Assembly: GCA_025267735.1 (NCBI GenBank)
Contig: CM046301.1
Location: forward strand, 15,746,190-15,810,189
DNA length: 64,000 nt
Reading direction: 5' to 3'
DNA from: Mactra quadrangularis
Taxonomy: Eukaryota > Mollusca > Bivalvia > Venerida > Mactridae
The translations under genes and the position numbers were made by a program. This document shows positions 1 through 14,732 of the stretch, in pieces (within the stretch, counting starts at the first letter, position 1; each line of letters begins with the position of its first letter). The notes under the pieces are model-generated. The model was not told the DNA's origin. It searched no databases and saw nothing but the letters and a program-made list of their open reading frames with translations.

Positions 1-283
1 CGACCCTCACTGATCACAAAATTCCACGTGGTATAAGTACTATGGTAACTAAACATGCAGCAATTATCCATGTACATTGTCGGAGAGATCGATGTTCCCT
101 GGAATTTTCAAACATTTGCTAACTTCTGAAATCGATATTCACTATTATACTTGATGTCCGGATTCACATCATTTTCCTTAGAAAAAAATTAGGTTGAACC
201 CCATGGAAAAGTTATTGTTTCCATCCTGCACATGTGTCCATTTCAGAGAGCAATTTCTAGAAAGACTGTAGATACATATCGTA

Positions 284-380
284 TCACAGGAGCTTGACAT
301 TCCGTATCGTAGTTTGAAAGATTTGATATAAGAAGGAGGGAATTTTTCAAACTACGATACGGAGTGTTAAGCTCCTGTGA
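284..380 (+). repeat. 36-bp inverted repeat (RNA hairpin candidate)
   Basis: Arms 284-319 and 345-380 are reverse complements over 36 positions except two, with a 25-nt spacer between them. Both exceptions become G·U pairs if the + strand is transcribed and A·C mismatches if the - strand is, so only a + strand RNA would be fully paired. Flanking GATAC (271) and GTATC (383) could extend the stem past an asymmetric loop. It may be a small fold-back element or a hairpin RNA precursor. No direct target duplication is obvious. Confidence 0.7.
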
Positions 381-475
381 TCGTATCAATTCAGATTTTC
401 GGAAACATCAAGTATCACAACTTATAAACAGGATTGAACACACAGGTCGCTAGCCATCGTCGGACACTCAAGGTA

Positions 476-613
476 CTTACCATTGGAAACCCACGGTTCT
501 TACCATCGTAAACTCGCGGTACTTACCATCGGAAACCCACGGTTCTTACCATCTGAAACTCACGGTTCTTACCATCGTAAACTCGCGGTACTTACCATCT
601 GAAACTCACTGTA
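476..613. repeat. 23-bp tandem repeat, six copies
   Basis: Six head-to-tail units of exactly 23 bp begin with CTTACCATC and alternate between the endings GGAAACCCACGGTT, GTAAACTCGCGGTA and TGAAACTCACGGTT. The order of variants suggests higher-order duplication of a two-unit block. A decayed seventh unit may precede at about 451-475. No open reading frame spans it. Confidence 0.85.
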
Positions 614-1520
614 CTCATACATTATTGATATTGTTGACAAACAATTTACCTTGGGTTATCGAGGATGTTCGGTAGCTCGATCGATGATACTCTAATTCGT
701 ATGAATAAATATTTAATAAATAATTATGTGTCATAGCTGTACGCGCTGAGCTACCATTTCGGACTTCTTGCTCTATAACGCAGCCATTTTTTCGCTATAC
801 ATTATATTGGAGCAACATGTATAAATCATTCATTTATAAGAGTATAGTAAACATTGTCCTAGTTAAAGTCGAAAGAGCAAAAATATTTAATCAAGTTTTA
901 CCAAAGACATCGTGAAATAGCCAGGTCACTTTTATATATACATGTACAAGTATATAGATTATATGAACAGTATAGTATCGTCAAGATATGCGGTCGGATA
1001 ACTGAGGTTAAACTGTTCCTTAGACAGGAAACAAAATCGATTGTTAATGCTTAATTTTACGAAATAACCCATGAAATAAAAATTATCTTCCTGTAAAATA
1101 GCGTTAATATCACTTTTTCATCTTGCCAATCAAATTTTACCTCAATATTTGAGTGACTATATATAATATCTAATTTTAGAATATGATTCATTGTATATCC
1201 TATCCAAGTCAATACAGAACACGTCGACAGTGTTAACGTTTTATGTTTACATTTTATATAGTCCCCTTGATCGATCTTTACTTTAGTTGTGAAATATATT
1301 AGTTAAAGTAAAGATATTTAATGATCCTAATGTCTATTTTACAGTAAAAGGAAAAAAATTAAATAGTATTTAAATCAAAGTTTTACAGTGATAGGACCGA
1401 TCTGTTTCGTCTTTAGTTTAGTTTTATATTAAGTTTATATTATAATAACTTGTTGAGTTCAACTTTTAATTTAATTTTAATAAGAAATAACCGTAGAACT
1501 TTATTTACATATTTGAAAAA
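614..1520. other. 5' flank of the Rab gene, no gene seen
   Basis: AT-rich sequence between the tandem repeat and the first Rab coding exon. It must hold the promoter and 5' leader of the + strand gene, but no convincing TATA box or initiator can be singled out, and no coding similarity was recognised. Confidence 0.4.
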
Positions 1521-5617
<4,097 letters not shown>

Positions 5618-6338
5618 ATATGTTCTTGTATAATAGCCCCATTGATGTGGTGTTTACCACATAGGACATGAAATTACAGTCAATTTCATGACACTGCGTA
5701 AAATAAGTTGTTTCCTTAGAATGAAAGTTAAGATTTTGTTCTGCTGATTTTGTCTATTATAGTAATAGCTTGTTCATATTGACCTGAGACAGATTATTAC
5801 ATTTAACATGCTACATTAACTATTGTCAAATTTTATTCAAACATCAGTGACATATACATTAACCCTGCTGATTTATATACATGTACTGTATTTTATAATC
5901 CCCATACATAAATAGAGGTATCTATCTTTATTGACTGCGGGTACAGAAGTATTGTAGTGTGAATTATTTAAATAAGTGGGATTAATAAGTTGAATTGACA
6001 TTCAATAAAATTTGAAATACACTACCATGAACTGATATAATGTGCAATTATATTTAAATTATCTTCTTTGTCTCAGGTCAACTTTTACAAGCTATATACT
6101 AATATATCTATGTAGAAAACAAAATACTACATTTTTGGGATCTACCCAACTTATTCCATTTTAAAGGTAACAACTTGTTTTGTTTAAACAATAAACAAAG
6201 TGCCATGAAATAATGTATAGTGTTACATTAGAGACAAAATCAAAATGATCATGCCACGTCCCTGTTTATAAATTTAAATGTACAAGATTCCTAATTAATC
6301 ATTCATTAGACTGAGAGATGCATATTACATGTTGGCAA

Positions 6339-6404
6339 GAATTCAGCTTGACGGATCTAAAATAAACATTTGACAAAAATGCTTTTAGATCCTGAATAAA
6401 ATTC
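6339..6404 (+). promoter_or_regulatory. SECIS-like hairpin 1 (type II layout)
   Basis: Lower helix GAATT (6339) pairs with AATTC (6400). An AGC loop is followed by the quartet TTGA (6348) facing TGA (6393). Helix II GGATCTAAAA (6353-6362) pairs perfectly with TTTTAGATCC (6383-6392). Unpaired AAA sits at 6364-6366, then a mini-stem CATTT/AAATG. The order quartet, about 12 nt, AAA, mini-stem, 3' GA matches the known type II SECIS architecture that recruits SBP2 for UGA-to-selenocysteine recoding. The first quartet base is T rather than A. Function is inferred. Confidence 0.6.
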
Positions 6405-6764
6405 CTCTGTTGGCAAGTATTGCAATATTTCAGTCTAAAACATAGTGTCCTCCATAAGTTTTTCAACAAAATTGTGTTTTGTAAGATAAACTGTGATACC
6501 TTTACCCATAAAAGGTAACAAAGACTTATCTGAGCAAATACCACAATCAGCATTAAATAGTTTATCAACAAATGGTGCATATTCTGTTACATAAGTAATC
6601 TGAAATTACTTGTGATGAGCATGACCACTATTTTCAAAATTTCATTTTTTCAAGACCTCTTGGAGAGCATTTTACATCAAAACGATGTATTAACATGTGG
6701 TTGTAATTTGTAAATATAGGTAGTTTAGTGACTACTGTATTATAAATGTCATACGAGTTGGCAT

Positions 6765-6831
6765 GAATTCAGCATGACAGATTTGAATTAAATGTTTGTT
6801 ACAAAAATATTTCAAATCTTGAATAGAATTC
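6765..6831 (+). promoter_or_regulatory. SECIS-like hairpin 2 (type II layout)
   Basis: Lower helix GAATTC (6765-6770) pairs with GAATTC (6826-6831). The quartet is ATGA (6774-6777) opposite TGA (6820-6822). Helix II AGATTTGAA (6779-6787) pairs with TTCAAATCT (6811-6819). Unpaired AAA is at 6790-6792, then an imperfect mini-stem with a GTTAC loop. Flanks GAATTCAGC and TGAATAGAATTCC are shared with copies 1, 3 and 4, but the helix II sequence differs with both strands changed together. Confidence 0.65.
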
Positions 6832-6931
6832 CTCTGTTGATTGGTTCATATTTAATAAAAGTGTGTATGATTTATTGTAAATAAACAGCTACAGGGATAT
6901 TAGTGTAGTAAAATTGTTGCAAAGTTGACAT

Positions 6932-6994
6932 AAATTCAGCATGACAGTTTCAAAGAAAACATTTAGACATGTCTTTGAAACTTGAATAGAATAT
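6932..6994 (+). promoter_or_regulatory. SECIS-like hairpin 3 (type II layout)
   Basis: Lower helix AAATTC (6932) pairs with GAATAT (6989) with one mismatch. The quartet is ATGA (6941-6944) opposite TGA (6983-6985). Helix II AGTTTCAAAG (6946-6955) pairs perfectly with CTTTGAAACT (6973-6982). AAA is at 6956-6958, then a mini-stem ACAT/ATGT. Tandem sheared G·A pairs are expected between the ATGA and TGA strands, as in SECIS and other kink-turn-like RNAs. Confidence 0.65.
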
Positions 6995-7152
6995 CTAAAT
7001 CAGCTTTGATCAACCATTACCACATACATGTATATGTTTTTATAAATGATTACATTTGCCAAAGACACTGTGGTGTCAAAACACTGTTGCTGAAGAAGAT
7101 GGAAGCAAAATAAGTTTTGATCAAATCTAGATTAAATATTTTATAATGGCAC

Positions 7153-7211
7153 GAATTCAGCATGAAGGATTTCAAGTTTTTGAAAAACGCTTTCAATCTA
7201 GAGTAGAGTTC
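7153..7211 (+). promoter_or_regulatory. SECIS-like hairpin 4 (degenerate)
   Basis: Shares GAATTCAGCATGA (7153-7165) and the 3' flank GAGTTCCTCTGT with the other copies. The 3' strand has AGA (7200-7202) where the others have TGA, so the G·A tandem can still form. Helix II is weaker (GATT/AATC and AAG/CTT around an internal mismatch) and no AAA is seen on the 5' side of the apical loop. It looks like a decayed copy. Confidence 0.4.
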
Positions 7212-7428
7212 CTCTGTCAATTCATTATATTATGTGATTATGTGTAAGACACACATGTATTCTATTTTAAAAATGTCACTCTCATATAAGTTTACACAAA
7301 AACTTATGAATAATTTTTCTACTTTAACTGCTAGTGCAATATATCTGTATGTAAATATTCTTGTTTTATGTTTTATAAATATTCCACGATAACATTGCTG
7401 TGATATTTGTATTGTTATATATTTCAAT

Positions 7429-7434
7429 AATAAA
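7429..7434 (+). terminator. Poly(A) signal of the Rab gene
   Basis: AATAAA followed after about 20 bp by a T-run (from about 7458), placing cleavage near 7450. It is the last consensus signal before the convergent FCF1 gene. Confidence 0.5.
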
Positions 7435-7473
7435 ATATTAAAAATTAAAGATGCATTGTTTTTTTTAGATAAC

Positions 7474-7479
7474 TTTATT
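7474..7479 (-). terminator. Poly(A) signal of FCF1
   Basis: TTTATT on + (AATAAA on -), 338 nt beyond the FCF1 stop codon. Its expected cleavage site lies within a few tens of bases of that of the convergent Rab gene. Confidence 0.45.
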
Positions 7480-7816
7480 TACATAAGACTTCATAGACAA
7501 TATTAAATGCATTTTTAAGAACATAAAATCTCATCAATAGTAGAAGTGGTTGCCTCTTAAAGTCTTAATACCGAATAAGCTGGCAAAAAAACCCAATTTT
7601 ACTCGACAGCTAAATTTTGAAAAAAAATCGTAAGGAAATTTTGTTTCTTATCACTCCACAATACATAGCAAATATTTAGTTATTAATTCCAGCAGAAGTT
7701 CATTTCTTAACAATGACTTCATCAAATATTTTGAGGTCTATTATGTAGGTACATATTCTGAATTGTAACAAAATGTTTTTATCCCAATCAAGTGAACAAT
7801 GATCAAACTACAAGAA

Positions 7817-10800
7817 CTATGTCTTAGGAGCGCCATATGCATCTGGCATCCTCTCTATAGAGTATCTGAAATACAAAAAAAAAATGGACATTGAAAATCT
7901 TGGAATAATATGAGCATGAACTAATATTTTATATTGATAATATAAAGAAATAAAAAGCACAATTTCAACTACATTGAATTCCATCCATTCTTAAAATTTG
8001 ATCGATGCTCACTGATGGCAAGTAAGCTATGGTAGGTTTAAAATGAAAATCAATATTTCAAATACTTATGCTATAAACAACATAACTCATTATCCCATTA
8101 TTTAAAGACCCTTCTTTTGTCTAAAAAGACTTATAATTGTTGTTATAGTAGTAGTGGCTTATTCCTGTTCTTAACCTGTCTTGTTCTGTCCACTCTTTAG
8201 GATGCATTATGTGCAGACCCCGGCCAGATCTATACATTATACTTAAAATTTGTTTTAGAGTAGCCATACTTGGAAGAAATTCTTCCTCAGCTGGTCTTCT
8301 TAGTTTACAGCAATGATGATCACCCTCTCCATTTTTTAACCTTGTTTGGGTCTGGCAATGATTTATATGATAACTATTACCACAGGTATTTCAATATTTT
8401 GATACCTCGAACCAGTGGTCAGAGAACACAGGTTGGACTGTAATACAGTAGTACCTACCTACGACTTTGTATATACATAACTGGTACACCTGGTATTTTT
8501 CTGATTCTTCTTTTTAGATCTTTGTCACTAGTAGCAACAATATAACATTTATGCTGAAATGATAACATAAGTTCAAAGTAAATGTCACTAAATATCTTCT
8601 GTGGCACAACACAAAGGTCATAACTCCAGTAAACCAAGTAGATAGGCCTAGTTGTTAATCTCATTTGAGATATGTACCCCTTGCAATAAAATGTGAGTCA
8701 ATTTAACCTAAACAGTAAAGGATTTTCCCCAGATAATTTTTACTTTGATTTAAAATTAAACATATTTCTTATTCAGATATCAGGATGAAAATTTACTGGT
8801 GTAATGCCTAAGTGTGAATCTACTTTTGTTAAAAATTTCGAAGAAGCCAGATGAAAAATAAAAATTTAGTTTGCAAGATTTCAGGATCCGCAAACATATT
8901 CAGAACAGTGTTATTACGAGGGCACTGATGATAATAAATTTTCACTGATATTTGTGATGTAAAACTAAGAAAATAAATACCTGCATAATTCTCTGTACAA
9001 TACAATCATCAGCATAAGTTCCTTTATGAAAACATGGTAATCTTTGAAACCTATCATCACGGGCTATCCTGTTGAAAAATATATATCAAATTTATACATT
9101 GTAGTTTAACTTTCTTAAGCTTGACTGAGAAACACAATCTTACAACTTATGATAAGAGCTCGACACAAAATGTCTTCCTATTGCCCCTGACAACATACAT
9201 TGTATAGCTGGTTGTCCAACCGGAAAATAAGTGACAAACCTAAATATTAATCGTTCTTGTAAGGCCTACTTTTTAGTCAGATAAGTCTAAAGATTCTAAG
9301 CAAAAACTTTCTAGCTCAAGGAAAAAAGCAGGTTTTTTTCAGGTTCACCTAAAATTTACCAGTCCAATGTTACATTGCTCAACCTTGCTCAATCTACAGT
9401 TAGACTTAATTCACACATGGCTAACAAACCAAAAAAATTTTTTTCTAACAGTTAAATGGTAAATAGTTTTAGGCATCTACAGTGACGTGAACAAATCATC
9501 AACTAATTCTAGATTAAAATGCCTCTATACAAAATCATTGCCAATTAACAGAAATCATAACTATTGTCATGTACCATGATCCACCCTAATTATCACCTAT
9601 CTTTTCTCTTTCTCTACAAGCCCTGTTTACTCCTTCCTATATATAAATAATTTTAGTAAAACCTGCATCTCAATGAAGCACTCCGTGGGGTTTTTTGTTC
9701 CCCTCTGAATTTTTTTAAGTTCCAATAAAAATACATAAAAAAGGACATAGCTGTCATATTAAACAACAATATGTCATAAGTAATAGAAATGAAAGTAATT
9801 TATCTTACCTCAAAGCAACTCTGTATTTTGCACCCAATTTTTCAAGTTCAGCTAGAACACAGTCAGTTATATATGGAATACCTAAAATGAAAAAACAACA
9901 ACATTTAACCCTGAAGTTTGCTAGTTTTGTTCTACACACTGTTTCTAAAGTTAGAGTTATATGCTAGAAACTGTTCACCCAACCATGATTCTTTAAATGC
10001 ACTGGTACTAAACTCTCCATCCTTAGTGATTTACTGTCAAATGTCTCATATAAAGAGCCAAAGTCAGTTACTGGACAATAAGCATATATCTTCCATCAGT
10101 GTGAGAGGTTTGTTTGTTTGTTTGGGTTTTACAGCACACCAACACAGAAAGGTTATATAGCGCAGAGTGTGAGAGGTACAGTAATTTGAAGTCAAAAACA
10201 GAACCAGTTGACCCCAGTTTTCTTAAATTAACATTTTAAATAAACTGTAAACTATTAATGATACTAGACTAGCTTCATTTTCTTTCATACTACCTTGAAT
10301 TTGCTTGATATACAATTGTAAACATACAGATTGTACAGTTATAGTTTGTTTGTTTGTTTTTTGTTGGGTTTAACGCCATAGCAATGCATTGTATAGGTCA
10401 TATAACGGCGGTCAGTCAACCTACTCACTTCTCCTGGAAAGGCTAAATCAAGTTAACCAACTACTAAGCACATACTTTTGTCAGTGACTGACAACTGCCC
10501 TACATAATTAAGAATCATTACATAGTGATTTTTCTAAAGCAGAATAGCAGGGCGCCGCGCCCTGCCCTTTTTTAGCCCCGCCCTGCTGCCCTAATAGTCC
10601 CGCCCTGCGAGTGTCAAAGCGCCCTGTTGCCCTTTATTTTCCTTAAAAAATATTTTCATAATTGTCAATCATCGGTAAATTCACACGTCAATTGTATAAT
10701 CTTTATCAATCAGTAATTAAATGACACGCCTACTGTGAAAGGGCAGTGTCAAAAATCAATAAGGTGGTTGTTAGGGTATGCCTGTAACACGCTTGACAAC

Positions 10801-13800
10801 GTCAATATACATATACAAAGTCAGGTACCTATACGCGTCAAGGATTAAATTGACACTGATGACCAAACCATGCTGGCAGGCTGCTGTGCAATTAGCAGGG
10901 TTTTTGTTATTTTTAGTGGACGAATGTGATGTAAATTGCAATTTACTTGGGCATATTATGATATACAAAACAACTGTCCCCCGCAGGATTTGTAAAAAAT
11001 AAAGAAACGAGAATTTGCTATCCATTACATTTTTGGGGGTGCAGAACGATTTGATACTGACGATGTTTTGTATTGATCGTTTTTCACTTGTCAAACAAGA
11101 CATATTAGTTTTTTTCTGGTACAAAGTAGCTCAAGAAAAGTTCATTATAATTATTTGCATAAATATTTACATTTGATGCTTTCTTTAGCTGAATAAACAA
11201 TTTTGTAGAAAATCGTATATCAGCAAATCGTTTTGCACCCCAATATTTTGCAGAAAAACAAAAAGGTAAAGTGCAAATTGAATGATTTAAGCAATGGCTT
11301 CCTCTATTTCTTAGAGAATAATGCACTCCCTAATTTATTAGAGGATTAATAAAAAAAAAGATTATGTGCAGGTGCTGACAAATTTAAAGTTTAATTACAT
11401 TAGATGCTTTCTTTATGAATATCTGATTGAATGATTTTATAGAAAATCGTATATTAGCAAGTCGTTTTGCACCCCAATATTTTGCAGAAAAAAACGAACA
11501 CAAAATAAAAAGCAAATTTATTGATTTCAGCAATAGCTCCTTCTTCTTCTAAGAGAATACTGCACTCCCTCATTACTTTGAGGATTATGTGCTGGTGCTT
11601 GCAATTAAAATTTGGGTAAAAACAAAAAAAACCAATATATTCAGTAATCACTTATTAACAGTGATAAACTAGATATATATATACCAGTCAACTGTAGCTT
11701 GGTGTACAGCAGCTGAAAACTTGTTCCACTGAATTATTGTGCTTGGAAAGGAAGAATATTTGGACATGCTTATATGTTAAAATGAATGGAGATGGCTGCT
11801 GAACAATGTCTTGTCTTGTTTTTTTATGTGTTGGGTATGAATAAGGCAGGGCCATAGTGTATACCAATAAGATTATAGACAATTTTATAGAATATTATAA
11901 GTCTGGTTCTTGTTCTTCTACAGTAGTTTCTAGAGGTGGCCACTTAAAGTTAGAGATCATGGTAGAGACGGAGCTTGTATAGTGAAAACGATTTGTTTAA
12001 AATCTTATGCCACCCTTTTTGGACTTTTAAATAGCTAAAGATTTGACACAAAAGTATGTTTTACAACTATGCTAAGTAAATTTGTACACGAGTACATGAT
12101 AATAGAAAAGCATGTAAGAACTTGTTGAGCATGCAGCTACAATGAATATATAAATAATATACTAAAAACATCAGTTCACTAAATGTTATTGACTACAGAT
12201 ATACTTCAGAATTTTAAAAGTCGCGCCGCGCGCTGCGCCCTGCCCTTTTTGGTCCCACCCTGCCCTTTTTGGAGTTCTAGAATAATCACTACATTCCAGT
12301 TACTGTGCATCAACCATAAATGCATATGTCATGTTTAAATGTAATGTCATTTTCACTCTATATTTTCGTAGTTTTCCTATTTGAATATAAATGTAAATAC
12401 TAACAGTATAAAAGTTAAAGTAGTAGTAGTAGTAGTATAATTTAAATTCCCACCAATGGAAACCCAAGTAAATTCAGTAATCAAAGTTAAGATTTTTACT
12501 TACATTTAGCATATAAACAGTCCATCATTCCAGGTATAATATCAATTTTGTTTTTAATAGAGAAATTTATAAAGTTAGTATCAATTAACACATGATATGG
12601 TGGTCCTAACTGTGTGTTGTATTTAAAATACATAGCTGAAGATGCTTGAGGACTGAAATATAAATTATGAAACACATTAAATATGACATTATCATTCATT
12701 CGTAAAAGAACGGTATCGTTCACAAAAATTTTCTGAAAATAAGGTTAAATAACTACCTCTATGGTATATATTTATTTTAGTGTGATTGTGAAATAAGTTT
12801 TCACAACTTAGATTTATCACTCTCAAGTCCGCTTCCTGGTCCCTCAGTACTGAACTAGTAGGATAAAGTTTCTTACACAAGGAAACAACAGGATATGTTT
12901 TGGATGGGATTTCAAACCAATGAGGATTTGGCTATCCAATGATTACCAGTCCAATGTTGTAACTGCTTTGCCACGTCTGCTCCATATATAACTAGCCCTG
13001 AGAATTATTGATGTCATATAATATTGTATATTATCACTGACAGATTATGTCAAATAAATTTTAAATAGAATAATACACTATATTCGGATCATCATTTAAA
13101 GAAAGCAAGTTAATAAAGTTGCTTTTCTCCTGCTTTTTTCATTTTTTTGGTCATAATTTTAGACCCCTAAAGAAAAAAACAATTAGACTCTCAAGTAGTG
13201 ATTAATTAGAATCAAGTATTAATCAATTCACTTACAGATGTCTGATCGCCATTTCCTGGGCAGCTTTCTTCTTTTTATTCTTTAATTCTTTCCTTTTATC
13301 CCTGTCTTTGTCTTTTCTGTAGTAGAATAAATAAACATGAAAAATATTAGATCATTTTATTCAGCACAAGGCTGTCTGTTTTATTATGGTATATACCGTT
13401 TGTTTAAATGGGAAATTAACATCAAGTAATCTGACATCATGAAAATAAGTCATTTTCACTAGCTCAAATCAATTTTAACTAGACCCAGGCTTAGGGCTAG
13501 TGGTCCCTTGACTCAAAATGACTAACAGTCACTATTGAAGCAAGAAAATATTTATGTTGGTTTATTGTCCAGTAACAAATAGAAACTATTAAACGCTAGA
13601 AATTAATGGAGGTGTATACCCACTACTCAGACTGGTTAACCAAATAGTGAAAATTAAGGGTATTAACAGATATATTGACATGTAATTAAGGAACAAATTT
13701 TGAAAATTTGGACATTAGATTTTATTTCAGCACTAGCGAGTCTTTGATCAATCATTCAAGCCACAGAACCACAATGATGGATGTTGGTCAAAATGGATGA

Positions 13801-14665
13801 AATGTGCCAAGGTGAACTTAAGATACTTACATTCTTGAGTCATTAGGACTGATTCTTTTTTTAACAACAGCATATTTCTTGGCAGCTTTTGACTTTACCT
13901 ATAAAACAAACAATTATTCATTAAATGACATGTTTCTACTTCTACTATTTTAAATTAGTACTTACAGGGCGGGCAAGTATTTCCATCACAAAAAATTCAT
14001 AACAGTATTATACTTTAATTCTAAACACATAGTAGACAGCACTAAGACTTAAATTGTTTTTTCATGTCATTGTATTTTCATGTATTGTATATAGTTCATG
14101 TTGTAAATGGCTATGTACCTATAAATTTGTATATGCTAATAAAATATATCCATCTTAAAGAGGAAGTATTTAACAGTTAAAAAGGTAGGGGGCTATCCTC
14201 TCTCTCATTAAAGCCCAGATTGACTGTTAGTTAAGGTACCAATGAAAGTTGGGGCTGTTCCAGCTGAGTGATTTCCAATGGACTGTTATGCCAGTAAAGG
14301 TCTGGCCAGGGCAGAGGTATGAAAGCATTCATTTAAAACTTTGAATCTTAGCTGACAGTCAATGTCAAGATCACGCTATACAGAGGTGGTCCTTGATAAG
14401 GTTTGTAGTTGTCAACAAACATATGATGCACAATTATTTATAATTTGGGTCAATACAAATTAAGTAATTAGAAAATATCCGAATTTAATACCAATATCCG
14501 ACTTCTATTACATTTCACAAATGAGCGACAATCGCACTAAAAATACACAATATTAAACAATAAATACACAATTTTAGACAAAAAATATGTAATACAAGAT
14601 CTTAACACACAAACTAACGATTAACTTCAGTAAAAAAGACAAAAATTCTAACTTACCCTTGCCAT
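7817..14665 (-). CDS. FCF1: FCF1/UTP24 rRNA-processing PIN nuclease (8 exons, 203 aa)
   Basis: Exons in transcript order: 14665-14657, 13898-13831, 13316-13236, 12652-12504, 9881-9809, 9068-8981, 8553-8459 and 7865-7817. All introns are GT-AG, and the 612 coding bases give 204 codons including the stop. The product aligns by eye along its whole length with the conserved FCF1 family (198 aa in human): a basic N-terminal tail rich in KDK and KKKK, then a PIN domain. The expected acidic residues are present: Asp77 in LIDTNF, Glu114 in CVLAELEKL, Asp148 in GTYADD and Asp166 in ATSDKDL. The ending [11 protein letters not shown] is near the usual C-terminus. FCF1 acts in the nucleolus in the small-subunit processome and cuts pre-rRNA at sites A1 and A2. 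The start is the only Met in exon 1, which codes just MAR. No motif is broken. Confidence 0.95.
10105..10165 (-). mobile_element. SINE tail fragment (family 2)
   Basis: TTTGTTTGTTTGGGTTTTAC followed by AGCACACCAACACAG and GGTTATATAGCGC resembles the tails at 10335 and 33740. Only the tail region is present, in an FCF1 intron. Confidence 0.45.
10335..10500 (-). mobile_element. 5'-truncated SINE (family 2)
   Basis: Contains TTGTTGGGTTTAACGCCATA then CATTGTATAGGTCATATAAC, shared with 33740-34020, where a longer copy exists. Read on -, this is the 3' part of the element. It lies immediately beside the TIR element starting at 10523. Confidence 0.6.
10523..12291. mobile_element. 1.77-kb non-autonomous TIR element in FCF1 intron 4
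   Basis: Ends TAGTGATT (10523) and AATCACTA (12291) are inverted, followed inwards by TTCTA and by GC-rich CCCTGCCC blocks (10547-10640 and 12217-12275) that contrast with the AT-rich surroundings. Flanks CATTACA and CATTCCA match at 6 of 7 positions, a likely target duplication. The interior has no transposase-like reading frame but holds a roughly 220-bp tandem duplication. The superfamily is not assignable by eye. Confidence 0.55.
11172..11610. repeat. Diverged direct duplication, about 226-bp period
   Basis: The block at 11172-11390 recurs at 11398-11610. Shared stretches include AGAAAATCGTAT, CGTTTTGCACCCCAATATTT, AATACTGCACTCCCT-type and GAGGATTATGTGC-type words, with small insertions in between. 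It lies inside the TIR element at 10523-12291. Confidence 0.75.
12421..12437. repeat. (TAG)n microsatellite
   Basis: About six uninterrupted TAG units in FCF1 intron 4. Confidence 0.85.
12830..12990 (-). mobile_element. tRNA-like SINE (family 3) in FCF1 intron 3
   Basis: On -, the head reads GTGGCAAAGCAGTTACAAC with a box B-like GGTTTGAAATCCCATCC. It shares TTGGATA and GGTAATCATTG words with the + strand copy at 37145, though internal order differs. Degenerate. Confidence 0.5.
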
Positions 14666-14689
14666 GTTGTTTTTATGAAAGTTTTTGTT

Positions 14690-14732
14690 AGAGTTGTCGT
14701 TCCTAATTCTGGGTGCAACGAACGACAACTCT
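14690..14732. repeat. 13-bp perfect inverted repeat upstream of the FCF1 start
   Basis: AGAGTTGTCGTTC (14690-14702) and GAACGACAACTCT (14720-14732) are perfect reverse complements around a 17-nt spacer, 25 bp upstream of the FCF1 ATG. The same 13-mer occurs again at 18365-18377. It could be a 5' leader hairpin, a dyad binding site, or the end of a small element. Confidence 0.65.

Larger units (their letters stand above)
5618..7450 (+). other. Probable long 3'UTR of the Rab gene
   Basis: No other gene is recognisable between the Rab stop and the poly(A) signal at 7429-7434. An earlier AATAAA lies near 6003. The sequence is AT-rich and contains four structured elements at 6339-7211. A short segment at about 5864-5960 resembles the small TIR element at 43661-43790. 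The extent is inferred and needs transcript evidence. Confidence 0.6.

Noticed and set aside
6339..7211. Reading the four hairpins as a microRNA cluster
   Set aside because: The conserved parts are short flanks next to a variable but always paired helix. A miRNA family would conserve about 22 nt within one arm. Small-RNA data could still overturn this.
10546..10640. CRISPR-like or CpG-island interpretation of the CCCTGCC blocks
   Set aside because: Units are irregular, lack spacers, and mark the ends of a TIR element in an animal genome.
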